Positions 55,098 to 63,627 of a stretch of 64,000 nt of DNA are shown one piece after another. The stretch's first letter is position 1. Each line of letters starts with the position of its first letter. The DNA lies in contig NZ_JAMOIH010000006.1 of assembly GCF_024448955.1 (NCBI RefSeq), forward strand, positions 117,420-181,419, written 5' to 3'. This stretch comes from Stutzerimonas stutzeri. GTDB taxonomy: Bacteria; Pseudomonadota; Gammaproteobacteria; Pseudomonadales; Pseudomonadaceae. The notes beneath the pieces were generated by a model. The model was not told the origin of the DNA. It made no database searches and worked only from the letters and a program-made list of their open reading frames with translations. The position numbers and the translations under genes are program-made.

Positions 55098-55759
55098 CCC
55101 CGCCCGCTGCATTGCAGGCGGCATTGGCCGACCTGCTCGGCGACGCGCGTCTGAGCATCGCAAACCTCCCCGATACCGACATCCGTCTTTGGCTGATCGA
55201 TGCGGCAAATATGGATCGCGCGTTCAGCCCAGAAGAAACCCGGCGGATTCTCGAAGAGCCACCCTACTGGTGTTTCTGCTGGGCCAGCGGCCTGGTGCTG
55301 GCGCGCTGGTTGGCGGAGCGCCCCGAGTGGGTGCGCGACAAGCGCGTGCTGGATTTCGGCACGGGTTCGGGCGTTGCGGCGATCGCTGCCGCCAAAGCGG
55401 GCGCGGCGGAAGTCGTCGCGTGCGATCTCGACCCGTTGGCGCTGGCTGCCTGCCGGGCTAATGCCGAGCTCAATGACGTCCAGCTGAGCTATTCCGGGGA
55501 TTTTTTCGCCGAGGCCGACCGCTACGACCTGATCATCGTCGCGGACGTGCTCTACGATCGCGCCAATCTGCCATTGCTGAGCCAGTTCCTGAGCCGAGGC
55601 CGCGAAGCGCTGGTTGCGGATTCGCGGGTGCGCGACTTTCAACATCCGTTATACGAGCGCCTGGACATCCTGGACGCCTGCACCTGGCCGGATCTGGCCG
55701 AGCCAGCGGAATTCCGTCGAGTCAGCCTCTATCATGCGGTAAGGACGGGAGTCGATTAG
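55094..55759 (+). CDS. SAM-dependent methyltransferase (ETF-beta methyltransferase-like)
   Basis: A 221-residue class I methyltransferase, probably starting with TTG at 55094, which overlaps the lipoprotein stop (TTGA). The SAM site is VLDFGTGSGVAAIAAAKAGAAEVVACDLDPLAL (about 85-117), with DLIIVADVLYDR near 144. The WCFCWASGLVLARWLAERP segment before motif I matches the METTL20/ETFBKMT-like group of protein lysine methyltransferases. The substrate is unproven. Confidence 0.85.
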   Translation: MTPPAALQAALADLLGDARLSIANLPDTDIRLWLIDAANMDRAFSPEETRRILEEPPYWCFCWASGLVLARWLAERPEWVRDKRVLDFGTGSGVAAIAAAKAGAAEVVACDLDPLALAACRANAELNDVQLSYSGDFFAEADRYDLIIVADVLYDRANLPLLSQFLSRGREALVADSRVRDFQHPLYERLDILDACTWPDLAEPAEFRRVSLYHAVRTGVD

Positions 55760-55843
55760 AGAGCTGGAAGCTGGGGGCAGGGTCGAAGGCGCAAGCGTAT
55801 TCAACCCGTCGTGAGCAGCGTGTAATCGGAGGCTGAGGAAGCG

Positions 55844-56374
55844 ATGACGACCGAAAAAGACCTGCGCCTGTTCTTCGCCCTACCCTGCCCTTCGACACTG
55901 GCGGACGCGATTTGCAGCTGGCGCGACACGCAAAAGTTCGATGGCAGACCCGTGGCGCAGGCCAACCTGCACCTCACCCTGGCCTTTCTCGGCAGCCAGC
56001 CGGCGAGTGCGCTGGAGGAATTGAAGCAGCTCGGCAGCCATCTGCGCGCCGACGCCTTCACGTTGCGGCTGGACCAGCTGCGGACCATCGGTCATGGCTT
56101 CGCCTGCCTGATCCCAAGCCAGCTGCCGTCGCCGTTGAGCCAACTGGTGGAGCAACTGCATGCGGGCCTTTCCACGCATGGCTTTGCCCTCGATTCGCGG
56201 CCATTTCTGCCTCATGTGACCCTTGCACGCGACGCGCAGACGCCACCGACCGCAACGCCGCCCATGTTCGACTGGCACGTGCAGCGCTTCGGCCTGTTCC
56301 TTTCCGAACATACTCCGAGCGGCGTGCACTACCGCGAAATGGCCAATTGGCCGCTGGCGACGCCAAGCGCCTGA
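55844..56374 (+). CDS. thpR: RNA 2',3'-cyclic phosphodiesterase (2'-5' RNA ligase family)
   Basis: A 176-residue 2H phosphoesterase starting MTTEKDLRLFFALPCP. It has both catalytic HxTx motifs, HLTLAFLG (about 43-50) and HVTLARD (about 125-131). The family opens 2',3'-cyclic phosphates on RNA, for example after tRNA cleavage, and can run the reverse ligation in vitro. It is separated from its neighbours by about 85 bases on each side. Confidence 0.92.
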   Translation: MTTEKDLRLFFALPCPSTLADAICSWRDTQKFDGRPVAQANLHLTLAFLGSQPASALEELKQLGSHLRADAFTLRLDQLRTIGHGFACLIPSQLPSPLSQLVEQLHAGLSTHGFALDSRPFLPHVTLARDAQTPPTATPPMFDWHVQRFGLFLSEHTPSGVHYREMANWPLATPSA

Positions 56375-56457
56375 CTGTCGGCGACTTGCTTCCGAATCGG
56401 ATCGCCCCCACTTAACATGCATGCCTCATTTCGCATGCGCCAATTTCGAGAGTTCCG

Positions 56458-57327
56458 ATGAGCCAGACTCCCTACATCTTCGACGTCAGTAGCGCCAACT
56501 TCGAGCAACTGGTGCTGGAAAACTCCTTTCACAAGCCAGTGCTGGTGGATTTCTGGGCCGAGTGGTGCGCGCCGTGCAAGGCGCTGATGCCGCTGTTGGC
56601 GAAGATCACCGAGGACTATCAGGGCGAGTTGCTGCTGGCCAAGGTCAACTGCGATATCGAGCAGGAAGTAGTAGCGCGCTTCGGCGTACGCAGCCTGCCC
56701 ACCGTCGTGCTGTTCAAGGACGGCCAGCCGGTCGACGGGTTCGCTGGTGCGCAACCTGAATCGGCGGTTCGCGCCATGCTCGAACCTCATGTTCAGTTGC
56801 CCGCCGCGCCTGAAGCGGACCAGTTGGAAGCCGCCCAAGCGCTATTCGCCGAAGGGCGCATCGGTGAGGCCGAGCATCTGCTCAAGCAACTGTTGACCGA
56901 AGACAACGAAAACGCTGCGGCGCTGATCCTCTACGCACGCTGCCTGGCCGAACGCGGCGAGCTGGGCGAGGCCGAAACGGTGCTCGGTGCGGTCAAGGGC
57001 GACGAGCACAAGCAGGCACTCGCTGCCGCACGCGCTCAATTGACTTTTCTCCGGCAAGCCAACGACCTGCCGGAAGTCGCCGACCTCAAAAGCCGTCTGG
57101 CGCAAAACGCAGAGGATGACGAGGCGGCCTATCAACTGGCGATCCAGCAGCTGGCACGCCAGCAATACGAAGCCGCACTGGACGGCCTGCTCAAATTATT
57201 CGTGCGCAACCGTAACTACGCCGACGGTCAGCCGCACAAGACGCTTTTGCAGGTGTTCGATTTGCTGGGCAACGATCACCCGCTAGTCACGACTTACCGG
57301 CGCAAGCTGTATCAGGCGATTTACTGA
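56458..57327 (+). CDS. cnoX: Thioredoxin-TPR co-chaperone (CnoX/YbbN family)
   Basis: A 289-residue protein with an N-terminal thioredoxin domain (1-110) and a C-terminal TPR-like helical region (about 120-289). The active site reads WAEWCAPCKALMPLL (about 34-48), with both cysteines present. E. coli CnoX has lost one of them, so this protein may be redox-active. The family protects proteins from oxidation and passes them to GroEL or DnaK. The ATG at 56458 follows GAGAGTTCCG. Confidence 0.9.
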   Translation: MSQTPYIFDVSSANFEQLVLENSFHKPVLVDFWAEWCAPCKALMPLLAKITEDYQGELLLAKVNCDIEQEVVARFGVRSLPTVVLFKDGQPVDGFAGAQPESAVRAMLEPHVQLPAAPEADQLEAAQALFAEGRIGEAEHLLKQLLTEDNENAAALILYARCLAERGELGEAETVLGAVKGDEHKQALAAARAQLTFLRQANDLPEVADLKSRLAQNAEDDEAAYQLAIQQLARQQYEAALDGLLKLFVRNRNYADGQPHKTLLQVFDLLGNDHPLVTTYRRKLYQAIY

Positions 57328-57407
57328 GCAGTTGAGCGTGCCCATGCTCCTGCGTGGGCACGCCTGAGTGGTTGCGCCGCTGCTGCGAGCGGGTTCCTAC
57401 AACGACT

Positions 57408-57463
57408 GTAGGGCCGAATCATTCGGCCACGGTGCCACAAAGGCCGAACAAGTTCGGCCCTAC
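57408..57463 (+). repeat. REP-like inverted doublet, copy 3 (GTAGGGCCGAA family)
   Basis: GTAGGGCCGAATCATTCGGCC (21 bases in all, read as two short palindrome halves) opens the unit, followed by ACGGTGCCACAAA and then GGCCGAACAAGTTCGGCC-CTAC. It lies between the converging cnoX and HAD phosphatase genes. The right half equals that of copy 2 at 37527-37582. Confidence 0.8.
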
Positions 57464-57482
57464 GGGGGCAGGCCCGGCGACC

Positions 57483-58076
57483 TTACCCACCCAGCATCCG
57501 ACGCAGCTCCAGGCAATCGCGAGCATGCAATTCGGTCAGTTCGGGCCAGAGATTTTCAGGCAGATTGACCAGCACACCGCGAGCGCCGGCCGCCTTTGCA
57601 CATTCGAGATCGAAGCGATAGTCGCCGACCATCACCAGCGTCTGGGGCGCGACCTGCCACTTATTCGCCAGATGCAGCAAGCCGCCGGGGTCGGGCTTGG
57701 GCGGTGCCTCGTCACGGCCGAGAATGTCGTCAGGCAAAAAGCAGTCACCCATGCCCACGGCCTGCAAGGTCACCAGCGCCAGTTCATGGGCGTTGCGCGT
57801 CAGCACGCCGAGCCGGCAACCGCGGTCACGCAATTCATGCAGCAACTCCAGCGCGCCCGGTGCAGGCGCCGCGGCATAGGCCAGCTCGCGTTCATGTTCC
57901 AGCAACCACGCGCGCTTGCTTGCCGCCTCATCGGCAGGCAGCGCGGCGAGGTGATGCAGGATGTCGTCTTCCAGCGGGATATCCAGCGCTCGCTTGATCG
58001 CCGGGAAATCATGCACGGCGATGGTCAGAGTGCCGTCCATGTCGAACACCCAGTGCCGCGCGTCGGCCAGCTTCAC
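57483..58076 (-). CDS. HAD-superfamily phosphatase
   Basis: A 197-residue hydrolase starting MKLADARHWVFDMDGTLT. Motif I is DMDGT (12-16), motif II TRN (about 95), motif III Lys in PPKPDPGGL (about 125) and motif IV GDYRFDLECAKAAG (about 146). It resembles phosphoglycolate-phosphatase-like and GMP/IMP-nucleotidase members. The substrate is not fixed by sequence. Its ATG overlaps the tesB stop by four bases. Confidence 0.88.
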   Translation of the reverse strand: MKLADARHWVFDMDGTLTIAVHDFPAIKRALDIPLEDDILHHLAALPADEAASKRAWLLEHERELAYAAAPAPGALELLHELRDRGCRLGVLTRNAHELALVTLQAVGMGDCFLPDDILGRDEAPPKPDPGGLLHLANKWQVAPQTLVMVGDYRFDLECAKAAGARGVLVNLPENLWPELTELHARDCLELRRMLGG

Positions 58077-58942
58077 TTCCAGTCCTCACGCACGCGAATC
58101 AGGCCTTCCTGCGCCACCGATGCGACCAGTTCGCCGGCGCGGTTGAAGATGCTGCCACGGGCGAAACCACGCGCGTTGCCGGCCCAAGGGCTGTCCATGG
58201 AGTAGAGCAGCCAATCGTCCGCGCGCACTTCGCGGTGGAACCAGATGGCATGGTCGAGACTCGCCAGCTGAATGAACTTGCTCCAGGAGCTGACGCCGTG
58301 CGGCTGCAGCGCGGTGCCGATGAAGCTGAAATCCGAAGCGTAGGCAACCAGATATTTGTGCAGCGCGGCGTTGTCGGGCAGCGAGCCATCGGCGCGGAAC
58401 CAGATGTGCCGGATCGGCTCGATCGGTGCGGGATTGATCGGGTCCTGCAGCGTCACGGGGCGGATTTCGATGGGCTTGGGGCGACGCAGCTTTTCAGCCA
58501 CCCGCGGCGGCACCAGCGGCGTCAGTTTATGCAGCAGCTCCCACTCGCTGAGCAGATTTTCCGGTCCGGCCACCTCGGGCATCGGCAATTGATGCTCGTA
58601 ACCGGTCTCGTCCGCCTGGAACGAAGCGCTGCAGGTGAAGATGGTTTGCCCTTTCTGGATCGCACTGACCCGCCGGGTGGTGAAGCTGCCGCCGTCACGC
58701 ACCCGGTCTACGTCGTATACCACCGGCTGATGTGAATCACCGGGTCGCAAGAAATAGCCGTGCATGGAATGCACATGACGCTCAGGCGCCACGGTCTGGC
58801 TTGCTGCGGACAATGCCTGACCGACCACCTGGCCACCGAACAACTGCGGAAAGCCCAGATCCTGGCTTGCGCCGCGAAACAGGTTCTCCTCGATTCGCTC
58901 CAGCGACAGCAGGTTCACCAGCGTATCCAGGGTGTCGGTCAT
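58073..58942 (-). CDS. tesB: Acyl-CoA thioesterase II
   Basis: Hydrolyses medium- and long-chain acyl-CoA esters. The 289-residue double-hotdog protein starts MTDTLDTLVNLLSLERIEENLFRGASQD. It has FGGQVVGQALSAASQTV (about 34-50), RDGGSFTTRRVSAIQKG (about 82-98) and ASLDHAIWFHREVRADDWLLYSMDSPWAGNARG near 228-260. A 265 bp MITE-like element lies about 70 bases upstream and may separate it from its original promoter. Confidence 0.94.
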   Translation of the reverse strand: MTDTLDTLVNLLSLERIEENLFRGASQDLGFPQLFGGQVVGQALSAASQTVAPERHVHSMHGYFLRPGDSHQPVVYDVDRVRDGGSFTTRRVSAIQKGQTIFTCSASFQADETGYEHQLPMPEVAGPENLLSEWELLHKLTPLVPPRVAEKLRRPKPIEIRPVTLQDPINPAPIEPIRHIWFRADGSLPDNAALHKYLVAYASDFSFIGTALQPHGVSSWSKFIQLASLDHAIWFHREVRADDWLLYSMDSPWAGNARGFARGSIFNRAGELVASVAQEGLIRVREDWK

Positions 58943-59010
58943 GATGTTCTTCCTATTTAGGCGGCACGGGCAAGGCGCGCAATATTACGGATTCGGCAGG
59001 ATTCGCTCTA

Positions 59011-59275
59011 GGGTCTGTTGCCGTTTCGCTGCGAGCCGCGTTGCTGCGCCAAATGTCGCCAGGCAAGGCGCGGGACGCAAGCAATGGTTGCTCCCTTGCC
59101 AAGTCCCGCAACGCCGCATGGCGACATTTGCCGCGCAACCCGAAGGGACGGGCCGGTTTTTGCGCGATACGGCGTTACTCGTCGCTTATTTGGAGCGACC
59201 AAACTGCGCGACTCGTGCCTTGTCTCGCGCAAAAAACCGGCTCCGTCGCGGCCGCGACGAAACGGCAACAGACCC
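59011..59275. mobile_element. MITE-like element with 18-20 bp terminal inverted repeats
   Basis: Perfect terminal repeats, TAGGGTCTGTTGCCGTTTCG (59009-59028) and its reverse complement (59258-59277), bound a 265 bp unit. The outer TA on each side could be a 2 bp target duplication. Inside are two smaller palindromes: AAATGTCGCCA/TGGCGACATTT (59051-59061, 59119-59129) and GCCGGTTTTTGCGCGA with TCGCGCAAAAAACCGGC (about 59152 and 59224). No transposase is present, so it would need one in trans. The ends resemble IS5-superfamily termini, which is a guess. It sits between tesB and the GNAT gene. Confidence 0.8.
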
Positions 59276-59287
59276 TAATAATTGTGC

Positions 59288-59863
59288 TTATCGTCGGGTA
59301 ACGACCCGGTTATTCCGCCGCATCCGGTACAGCACATGCGGACGCAGCGGATGCCCTTCGGCCACGCCAGGATGCTCGAAATCTTCCTGCGGCTCATGCT
59401 GCATGCCAAGCGCCTCCATCAAACCTCGGGACGGCTCGTTGAGCGCGGCGGTGTAGGCCACCACTTCAGTCAGTTGCAGACGCTCGAAAGCACAGTCCAG
59501 AACCGCTTCCGCCGCCTCGCGGGCCAGGCCCTGGCGCAACTGATCGCTGGCGAGTCGCCAACCGGTCTCCACGGCAGGGCAAAACGGCTGTTGCAGGCGG
59601 CTCCAGGCCAGACCGGCCATACCGATGAAGCGCCCGTCGTCCTTGCGCTCCAGCGCCCAGAAACCGAAGCCGTGCCGCGCAAAGTGAATACGGCAGCGCG
59701 CCATCGCCGCCGCGCATTCGTCGCGCGAGAGCAGCGCCGGGAAATAGCGCATCACCCGTGGGTCGGCGCACATCTGCGCCAACGGTGTGAGGTCGCTGTC
59801 TTGCCAGCCGCGCAAGCGCAGGCGCGGTGTCTCCAGTTCGATACGTACTGTCGCTTCTTGCAT
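59288..59863 (-). CDS. GNAT-family N-acetyltransferase (RimJ/RimL type)
   Basis: A 191-residue acetyltransferase starting MQEATVRIELETPRLRLRGWQDSDLTPLAQMCADPRVMRYFP. It has a typical acceptor half and, in the acetyl-CoA region, GWRLASDQLRQGLAREAAEAVLDCAF. This resembles RimJ/RimL-like proteins that acetylate amines or protein N-termini. AAGGAAG precedes the ATG at 59863. A frame open to 59899 is less supported. The substrate is unknown. The MITE-like element ends 12 bases past its stop codon. Confidence 0.88.
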   Translation of the reverse strand: MQEATVRIELETPRLRLRGWQDSDLTPLAQMCADPRVMRYFPALLSRDECAAAMARCRIHFARHGFGFWALERKDDGRFIGMAGLAWSRLQQPFCPAVETGWRLASDQLRQGLAREAAEAVLDCAFERLQLTEVVAYTAALNEPSRGLMEALGMQHEPQEDFEHPGVAEGHPLRPHVLYRMRRNNRVVTRR

Positions 59864-59929
59864 GCCGCTTCCTTGAGAGGGCCGTTGCCGAATCGGCATA
59901 CTTCCGGCTGACCACTCGGGCGCCGAACG

Positions 59930-60850
59930 ATGTCTCTACCGTTGATTTTTCATGATGATTACAGCCCGCCGTTACCGTCCGGGCATCGCTTTCCGATGGA
60001 AAAGTTTCGGCTGCTGCGTGATCACCTGATTGCGAGCGGTTTGACCACGGATGAAGCACTGTTGCGCCCGGAAATCTGTCCGGCCGATATTCTTGCTCTC
60101 GCCCATGATCGCGCTTACGTCGAGCGCTACTGCACGGGAGACATGAGCCGCGAGGAACTGCGCCGCCTCGGCCTGCCTTGGAGCCCACAACTGGCCCAGC
60201 GCACCGTTCGCGCGGTGGGCGGCTCGCTGCTGGCCGCCGAGCGCGCCTTGCAGCATGGCCTGGCCTGTCATCTGGCGGGCGGCACCCACCATGCCCATCA
60301 CGACCACGCCTCGGGCTTTTGCATCTTCAATGACCTGGCGGTGATCGCCCTGTCGCTGCTGGAGAGCGGCCGGGTGGGCCGTGTGCTGATCTTCGACTGC
60401 GACGTGCATCAGGGCGACGGCACCGCGCGCATCCTCGAACAGGTGCCCGACGCTGTGACCGTGTCGCTGCATTGCGAGAAGAACTTCCCGGCGCGCAAGG
60501 CGCGAAGCGACTGGGACATTGCCCTGGCGCCAGGGCTGGGCGACGCCGATTACCTCAAGACGGTGAACGACACGCTGGATTATCTGCTGCCCCTGTATCA
60601 GCCGGATCTGGTGATCTACGACGCCGGTGTCGATGTCCACCGTGACGACGCGCTGGGCCTGCTCAACCTCAGCGATGAGGGATTGGCAATGCGAGACAGC
60701 GCGGTCATCGAACATTGCTTGGGGCGCGACATTCCGCTGGTCGGGCTGATCGGCGGCGGTTACGACAGGGACCGCGCCCTGCTCGCCCGGCGCCATGCGA
60801 AGCTGCATTTCAGTGCCGCCGCAGCCTGGGAGCGTTACGGGCTGGTTTGA
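59930..60850 (+). CDS. Histone deacetylase-family (class II/acuC-like) deacetylase
   Basis: A 306-residue zinc-dependent deacetylase starting MSLPLIFHDDYSPPLPSGHRFPMEKF. The active-site segments are LAGGTHHAHHDHASGFCIFNDLAV (about 117-140, tandem His), the zinc ligands in DCDVHQGDGTA (about 158-168) and YDAGVDVHRDDALG (about 227). Bacterial members deacetylate small amides, polyamines or acetyl-lysine. The substrate here is unknown. The downstream flavoprotein begins 107 bases later on the same strand. Confidence 0.92.
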   Translation: MSLPLIFHDDYSPPLPSGHRFPMEKFRLLRDHLIASGLTTDEALLRPEICPADILALAHDRAYVERYCTGDMSREELRRLGLPWSPQLAQRTVRAVGGSLLAAERALQHGLACHLAGGTHHAHHDHASGFCIFNDLAVIALSLLESGRVGRVLIFDCDVHQGDGTARILEQVPDAVTVSLHCEKNFPARKARSDWDIALAPGLGDADYLKTVNDTLDYLLPLYQPDLVIYDAGVDVHRDDALGLLNLSDEGLAMRDSAVIEHCLGRDIPLVGLIGGGYDRDRALLARRHAKLHFSAAAAWERYGLV

Positions 60851-60957
60851 CGCCGCATTTGGCTAGCGATTTTTGTATGGGCGGACGCACGATGATGTCG
60901 GCAAGTATCGGAACGGCATTCGCTACAATGCCGGCCTCGTACCGCCAGGCCTGAACC

Positions 60958-62223
60958 ATGCTTTCGATTCCTACGCATTCCCGCGTCGCCATCATCGGCG
61001 GCGGCCCAGCCGGGCTGATGGCTGCCGAAGTGTTGAGCCAAGCCGGCATCGCGGTCGACCTGTATGACGCCACGCCCTCGGTGGGTCGCAAGTTCCTGCT
61101 GGCCGGCGTCGGCGGCATGAACATCACTCACGCCGAGGATTTCGCCGCATTCGTCGAGCGCTACCGCGAACGGGCCGGCGAGCTGCGGCCGCTACTCGAA
61201 GCCTTCGATCCAAATGCATTGCGCGAGTGGATTCACGGCCTGGGCATCGATACCTTCGTCGGCAGCTCCGGCCGGGTGTTCCCCACCGACATGAAGGCCG
61301 CGCCGCTGCTGCGCGCCTGGCTCAAGCGCCTGCGCGACAGCGGCGTGCAGATTCACACCCGCCGGCGCTGGCTGGGCTGGAGCGGCGATGGCCAGTTGCG
61401 TATCGACGGGCCAGAAGGCGAAACGCTGCTGAAACCGGATGCCACCCTACTCGCCCTGGGCGGCGGTAGCTGGGCCCGACTGGGATCGGACGGCGCCTGG
61501 GTGCCGCTGCTGCAAGCCCGTGGCGTCGCCATCGCGCCGCTGCAGCCAGCCAATTGCGGTTTCGAGGTGGCGGGCTGGAGTGCACACCTCGTCGAGAAAT
61601 TCGCCGGCGCGCCGCTGAAGACTATCAGCCTGGCTTTGCCCGGCGCAACACCGCGAAGGGGCGAATTCGTCCTCACCGCGACCGGCATCGAAGGCAGCCT
61701 GGTCTATGCGCTGTCAGCGGACGTCCGTGAGCGGATCAACGCAACAGGCTCGGCATCCGTTCTGCTCGACCTGTTGCCGGATCGTTCCCAAGCGCAGATC
61801 GCCGCCGCCCTGGCCAAACCGCGCGGCTCGCAGTCCATGGCCAAGCACCTGCATCGTCAGTTGAAGCTGGACGGCGTCAAAGCCGCCCTGCTACGCGAAC
61901 TCACCGACGCCGAAACCTTCCGTAGCCCGCAAGCGCTGGCCGCAGTGATGAAAGCGCTACCCATTACCCTGCTGCGCCCACGCCCTCTGGACGAAGCCAT
62001 CAGCAGCGCGGGCGGCGTGCCCTTCGAGGCGCTGGACGACAAGCTGATGCTGCGCCAGCTACCGGGCGTGTTCTGCGCCGGAGAGATGCTCGATTGGGAA
62101 GCGCCCACCGGTGGCTACCTACTCACCACGTGCTTCGCGAGCGGCCGCGCCGCGGCCGAGGGCATGCTGCGTTGGCTGTCGGCGAAGCCTGAGCCGAACC
62201 CCACCTCCTGTGCGGGCACCTAG
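60958..62223 (+). CDS. FAD-dependent flavoprotein, HI0933/TIGR03862 family
   Basis: A 421-residue flavoprotein starting MLSIPTHSRVAIIGGGPAGLMAAEVLSQAG. The dinucleotide-binding GGGPAGLMAAE lies at 14-24, with GRKFLLAGVGGMNITHAED near 43-61 and a C-terminal FCAGEMLDWEAPTGGYLLTTCFASGRAAAEG typical of the family. The family reduces unknown substrates; some members are annotated as BaiN-type reductases. CAGGCCTGAACC lies before the ATG, without a clear SD. Confidence 0.88.
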   Translation: MLSIPTHSRVAIIGGGPAGLMAAEVLSQAGIAVDLYDATPSVGRKFLLAGVGGMNITHAEDFAAFVERYRERAGELRPLLEAFDPNALREWIHGLGIDTFVGSSGRVFPTDMKAAPLLRAWLKRLRDSGVQIHTRRRWLGWSGDGQLRIDGPEGETLLKPDATLLALGGGSWARLGSDGAWVPLLQARGVAIAPLQPANCGFEVAGWSAHLVEKFAGAPLKTISLALPGATPRRGEFVLTATGIEGSLVYALSADVRERINATGSASVLLDLLPDRSQAQIAAALAKPRGSQSMAKHLHRQLKLDGVKAALLRELTDAETFRSPQALAAVMKALPITLLRPRPLDEAISSAGGVPFEALDDKLMLRQLPGVFCAGEMLDWEAPTGGYLLTTCFASGRAAAEGMLRWLSAKPEPNPTSCAGT

Positions 62224-62287
62224 GCAATAAATAGGACGCCGTTGATCGGCGCCGCACGCAAGCCCGAGACGTCGACGCAGGCCGAAC

Positions 62288-63232
62288 TCACATCTGGCGA
62301 TAGGCTCTCGGCGTCACGCCCACCTCACGACGAAAGACTTGGGAAAAGTGGCTGGGGCTCGAGTATCCAACTTCCATGCCGATCTCGATGACGCTCATCT
62401 CCGTCTCCAGCAATAGATGGCGTGCGCGTGCCATGCGCAGGCGGATGAAATATTGCGAGGGCGACAGGCCCGTGGCGCGCTTGAACAGCCGGCTGAAGTG
62501 GTAGTCGCTGAGGCCGGCGATCTGCCCCAGGTGAGGCAGGCAGAACTCCTCGGCCAGACGCGCCTTCATGGTTTCGATGACGCGACGCAGCTTGTAGGTC
62601 TGTAGCGCATTCGCGCCCCTGGCGGCGTTGTGCGGGTCCGGGTAGGTGCGCACCAGGTGTATGGCCAGCGCCAGGGCCAGGCTGTGCACGAATAGCGGGC
62701 TGGGCTGACGCTCGCTGAACAGCTCCAGCCGCAGTTGTTCGAGCAGGAAAGTCACGCGCTCATCATGAGCGCCGGAGACATCGAGAAAACTCACCGGGTT
62801 GCAGTTGTCACCGTACAGGTCGCGCGCGGCCTGCTCGATCAGCGGCAGGCTGAGATAAAGGTGCATCACCTCGAAACGGGCGTCGCCCTGCACCTGCCAG
62901 CGCATCTCGTATGGCTCGCTGGTGCTGGTCAGGAAGAAGTCGCCAGCCCGAACCTCGGTGGCTTGCCATTCGCCATCGAGGGCACGTTCTTCGACCGTAG
63001 CCGCGCCGGACAGCACCAGCACCAGCAGCGGCTCCACCACGGCGGGAACCAGGATGGGTTCGGCAAGGCCCTGATAGCTGAACAGCTGCACTACCACATC
63101 CTGCACCGGCGGGCGCGGCGGCAAGGACAGCGGCTTACCGGGTAAAAAGTGCGGCATCGCTTCGGCGGTCACGCGCTGGCCGTCCATCACGGGAGGCAGA
63201 TCAGAATCGGATTGCTGCAAGGATGCCTCCAT
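62288..63232 (-). CDS. AraC-family transcriptional regulator
   Basis: A 314-residue regulator with an N-terminal cupin-like sensing domain (about 40-170, RAGDFFLTSTSEPYEMRWQV) and a C-terminal double helix-turn-helix (about 210-314). The latter holds FCLPHLGQIAGLSDYHFSRLFKRATGLSPSQYFIRLRM and IGMEVGYSSPSHFSQVFRREVGVTPRAYR. The ATG at 63232 is chosen. A GTG at 63244 would add four residues, and neither has a strong SD. It diverges from the SDR gene at 63628, a possible target. Confidence 0.9.
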   Translation of the reverse strand: MEASLQQSDSDLPPVMDGQRVTAEAMPHFLPGKPLSLPPRPPVQDVVVQLFSYQGLAEPILVPAVVEPLLVLVLSGAATVEERALDGEWQATEVRAGDFFLTSTSEPYEMRWQVQGDARFEVMHLYLSLPLIEQAARDLYGDNCNPVSFLDVSGAHDERVTFLLEQLRLELFSERQPSPLFVHSLALALAIHLVRTYPDPHNAARGANALQTYKLRRVIETMKARLAEEFCLPHLGQIAGLSDYHFSRLFKRATGLSPSQYFIRLRMARARHLLLETEMSVIEIGMEVGYSSPSHFSQVFRREVGVTPRAYRQM

Positions 63233-63244
63233 TGCGAAGTCCAC

Positions 63245-63627
63245 AAAAAAGCGACGCGATCGAAGAGGTTAGCTCAGGCCCGGAATCTGGGATGCGTAAC
63301 TGGTCGGGCTAATGTGCTGGATGGAAGCCAACCCCTCACCCCAACCCTCTCCCCAAAGGGGCGAGGGGGCGGCTTGGAGCCACTGAATCGCCGGGGTGGG
63401 CCTGACACCGGAGCAATCCCCTCTCCCTGCGGGAGAGGGCTAGGGTGAGGGGTAAGCGGTTAGCACCCAACGGCGGACTGACTATTCTCAGCTCCGCGCA
63501 AGACTCCAACAGTCCGCGCAAGGCCGCAAAAGCCGTGGTACCGGGTTTACGCGACAGTGAGCCCGGCATCGCTCACAAGCGTCCGGCTGGTGAATCTCTC
63601 GCCTGGCCCGTATCGGAGGAAATACGC
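63245..63627. other. Intergenic region between AraC regulator and SDR gene
   Basis: The 383-base gap holds a repeat unit at 63331-63456. Outside it, TCCGCGCAAGACTCCAACAG-TCCGCGCAAGGCCGC (about 63494-63530) repeats TCCGCGCAAG twice, a possible regulator site. No gene or clear promoter was identified. Confidence 0.4.
63331..63456. repeat. Long inverted repeat of CCCTCTCCC / GGGAGAGGG type
   Basis: CCCCTCACCCCAACCCTCTC near 63334 faces GGGAGAGGGCTAGGGTGAGG near 63430, with smaller palindromes (CCCCAAAGGGGCGAGGGGG, CCCTCTCCCTGCGGGAGAGG) inside. This is a common interspersed repeat in gammaproteobacterial intergenic regions. The whole unit can fold into one long hairpin. Confidence 0.65.

Noticed and set aside
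59018-59278. Two 86-codon ORFs, one on each strand, with matching ends
   Set aside because: They are a consequence of the terminal inverted repeats of the MITE-like element and have no SD or domain.
63331-63456. CRISPR-like repeats
   Set aside because: The repeats are inverted arms of one palindromic unit. There is no regular spacer array or cas gene.
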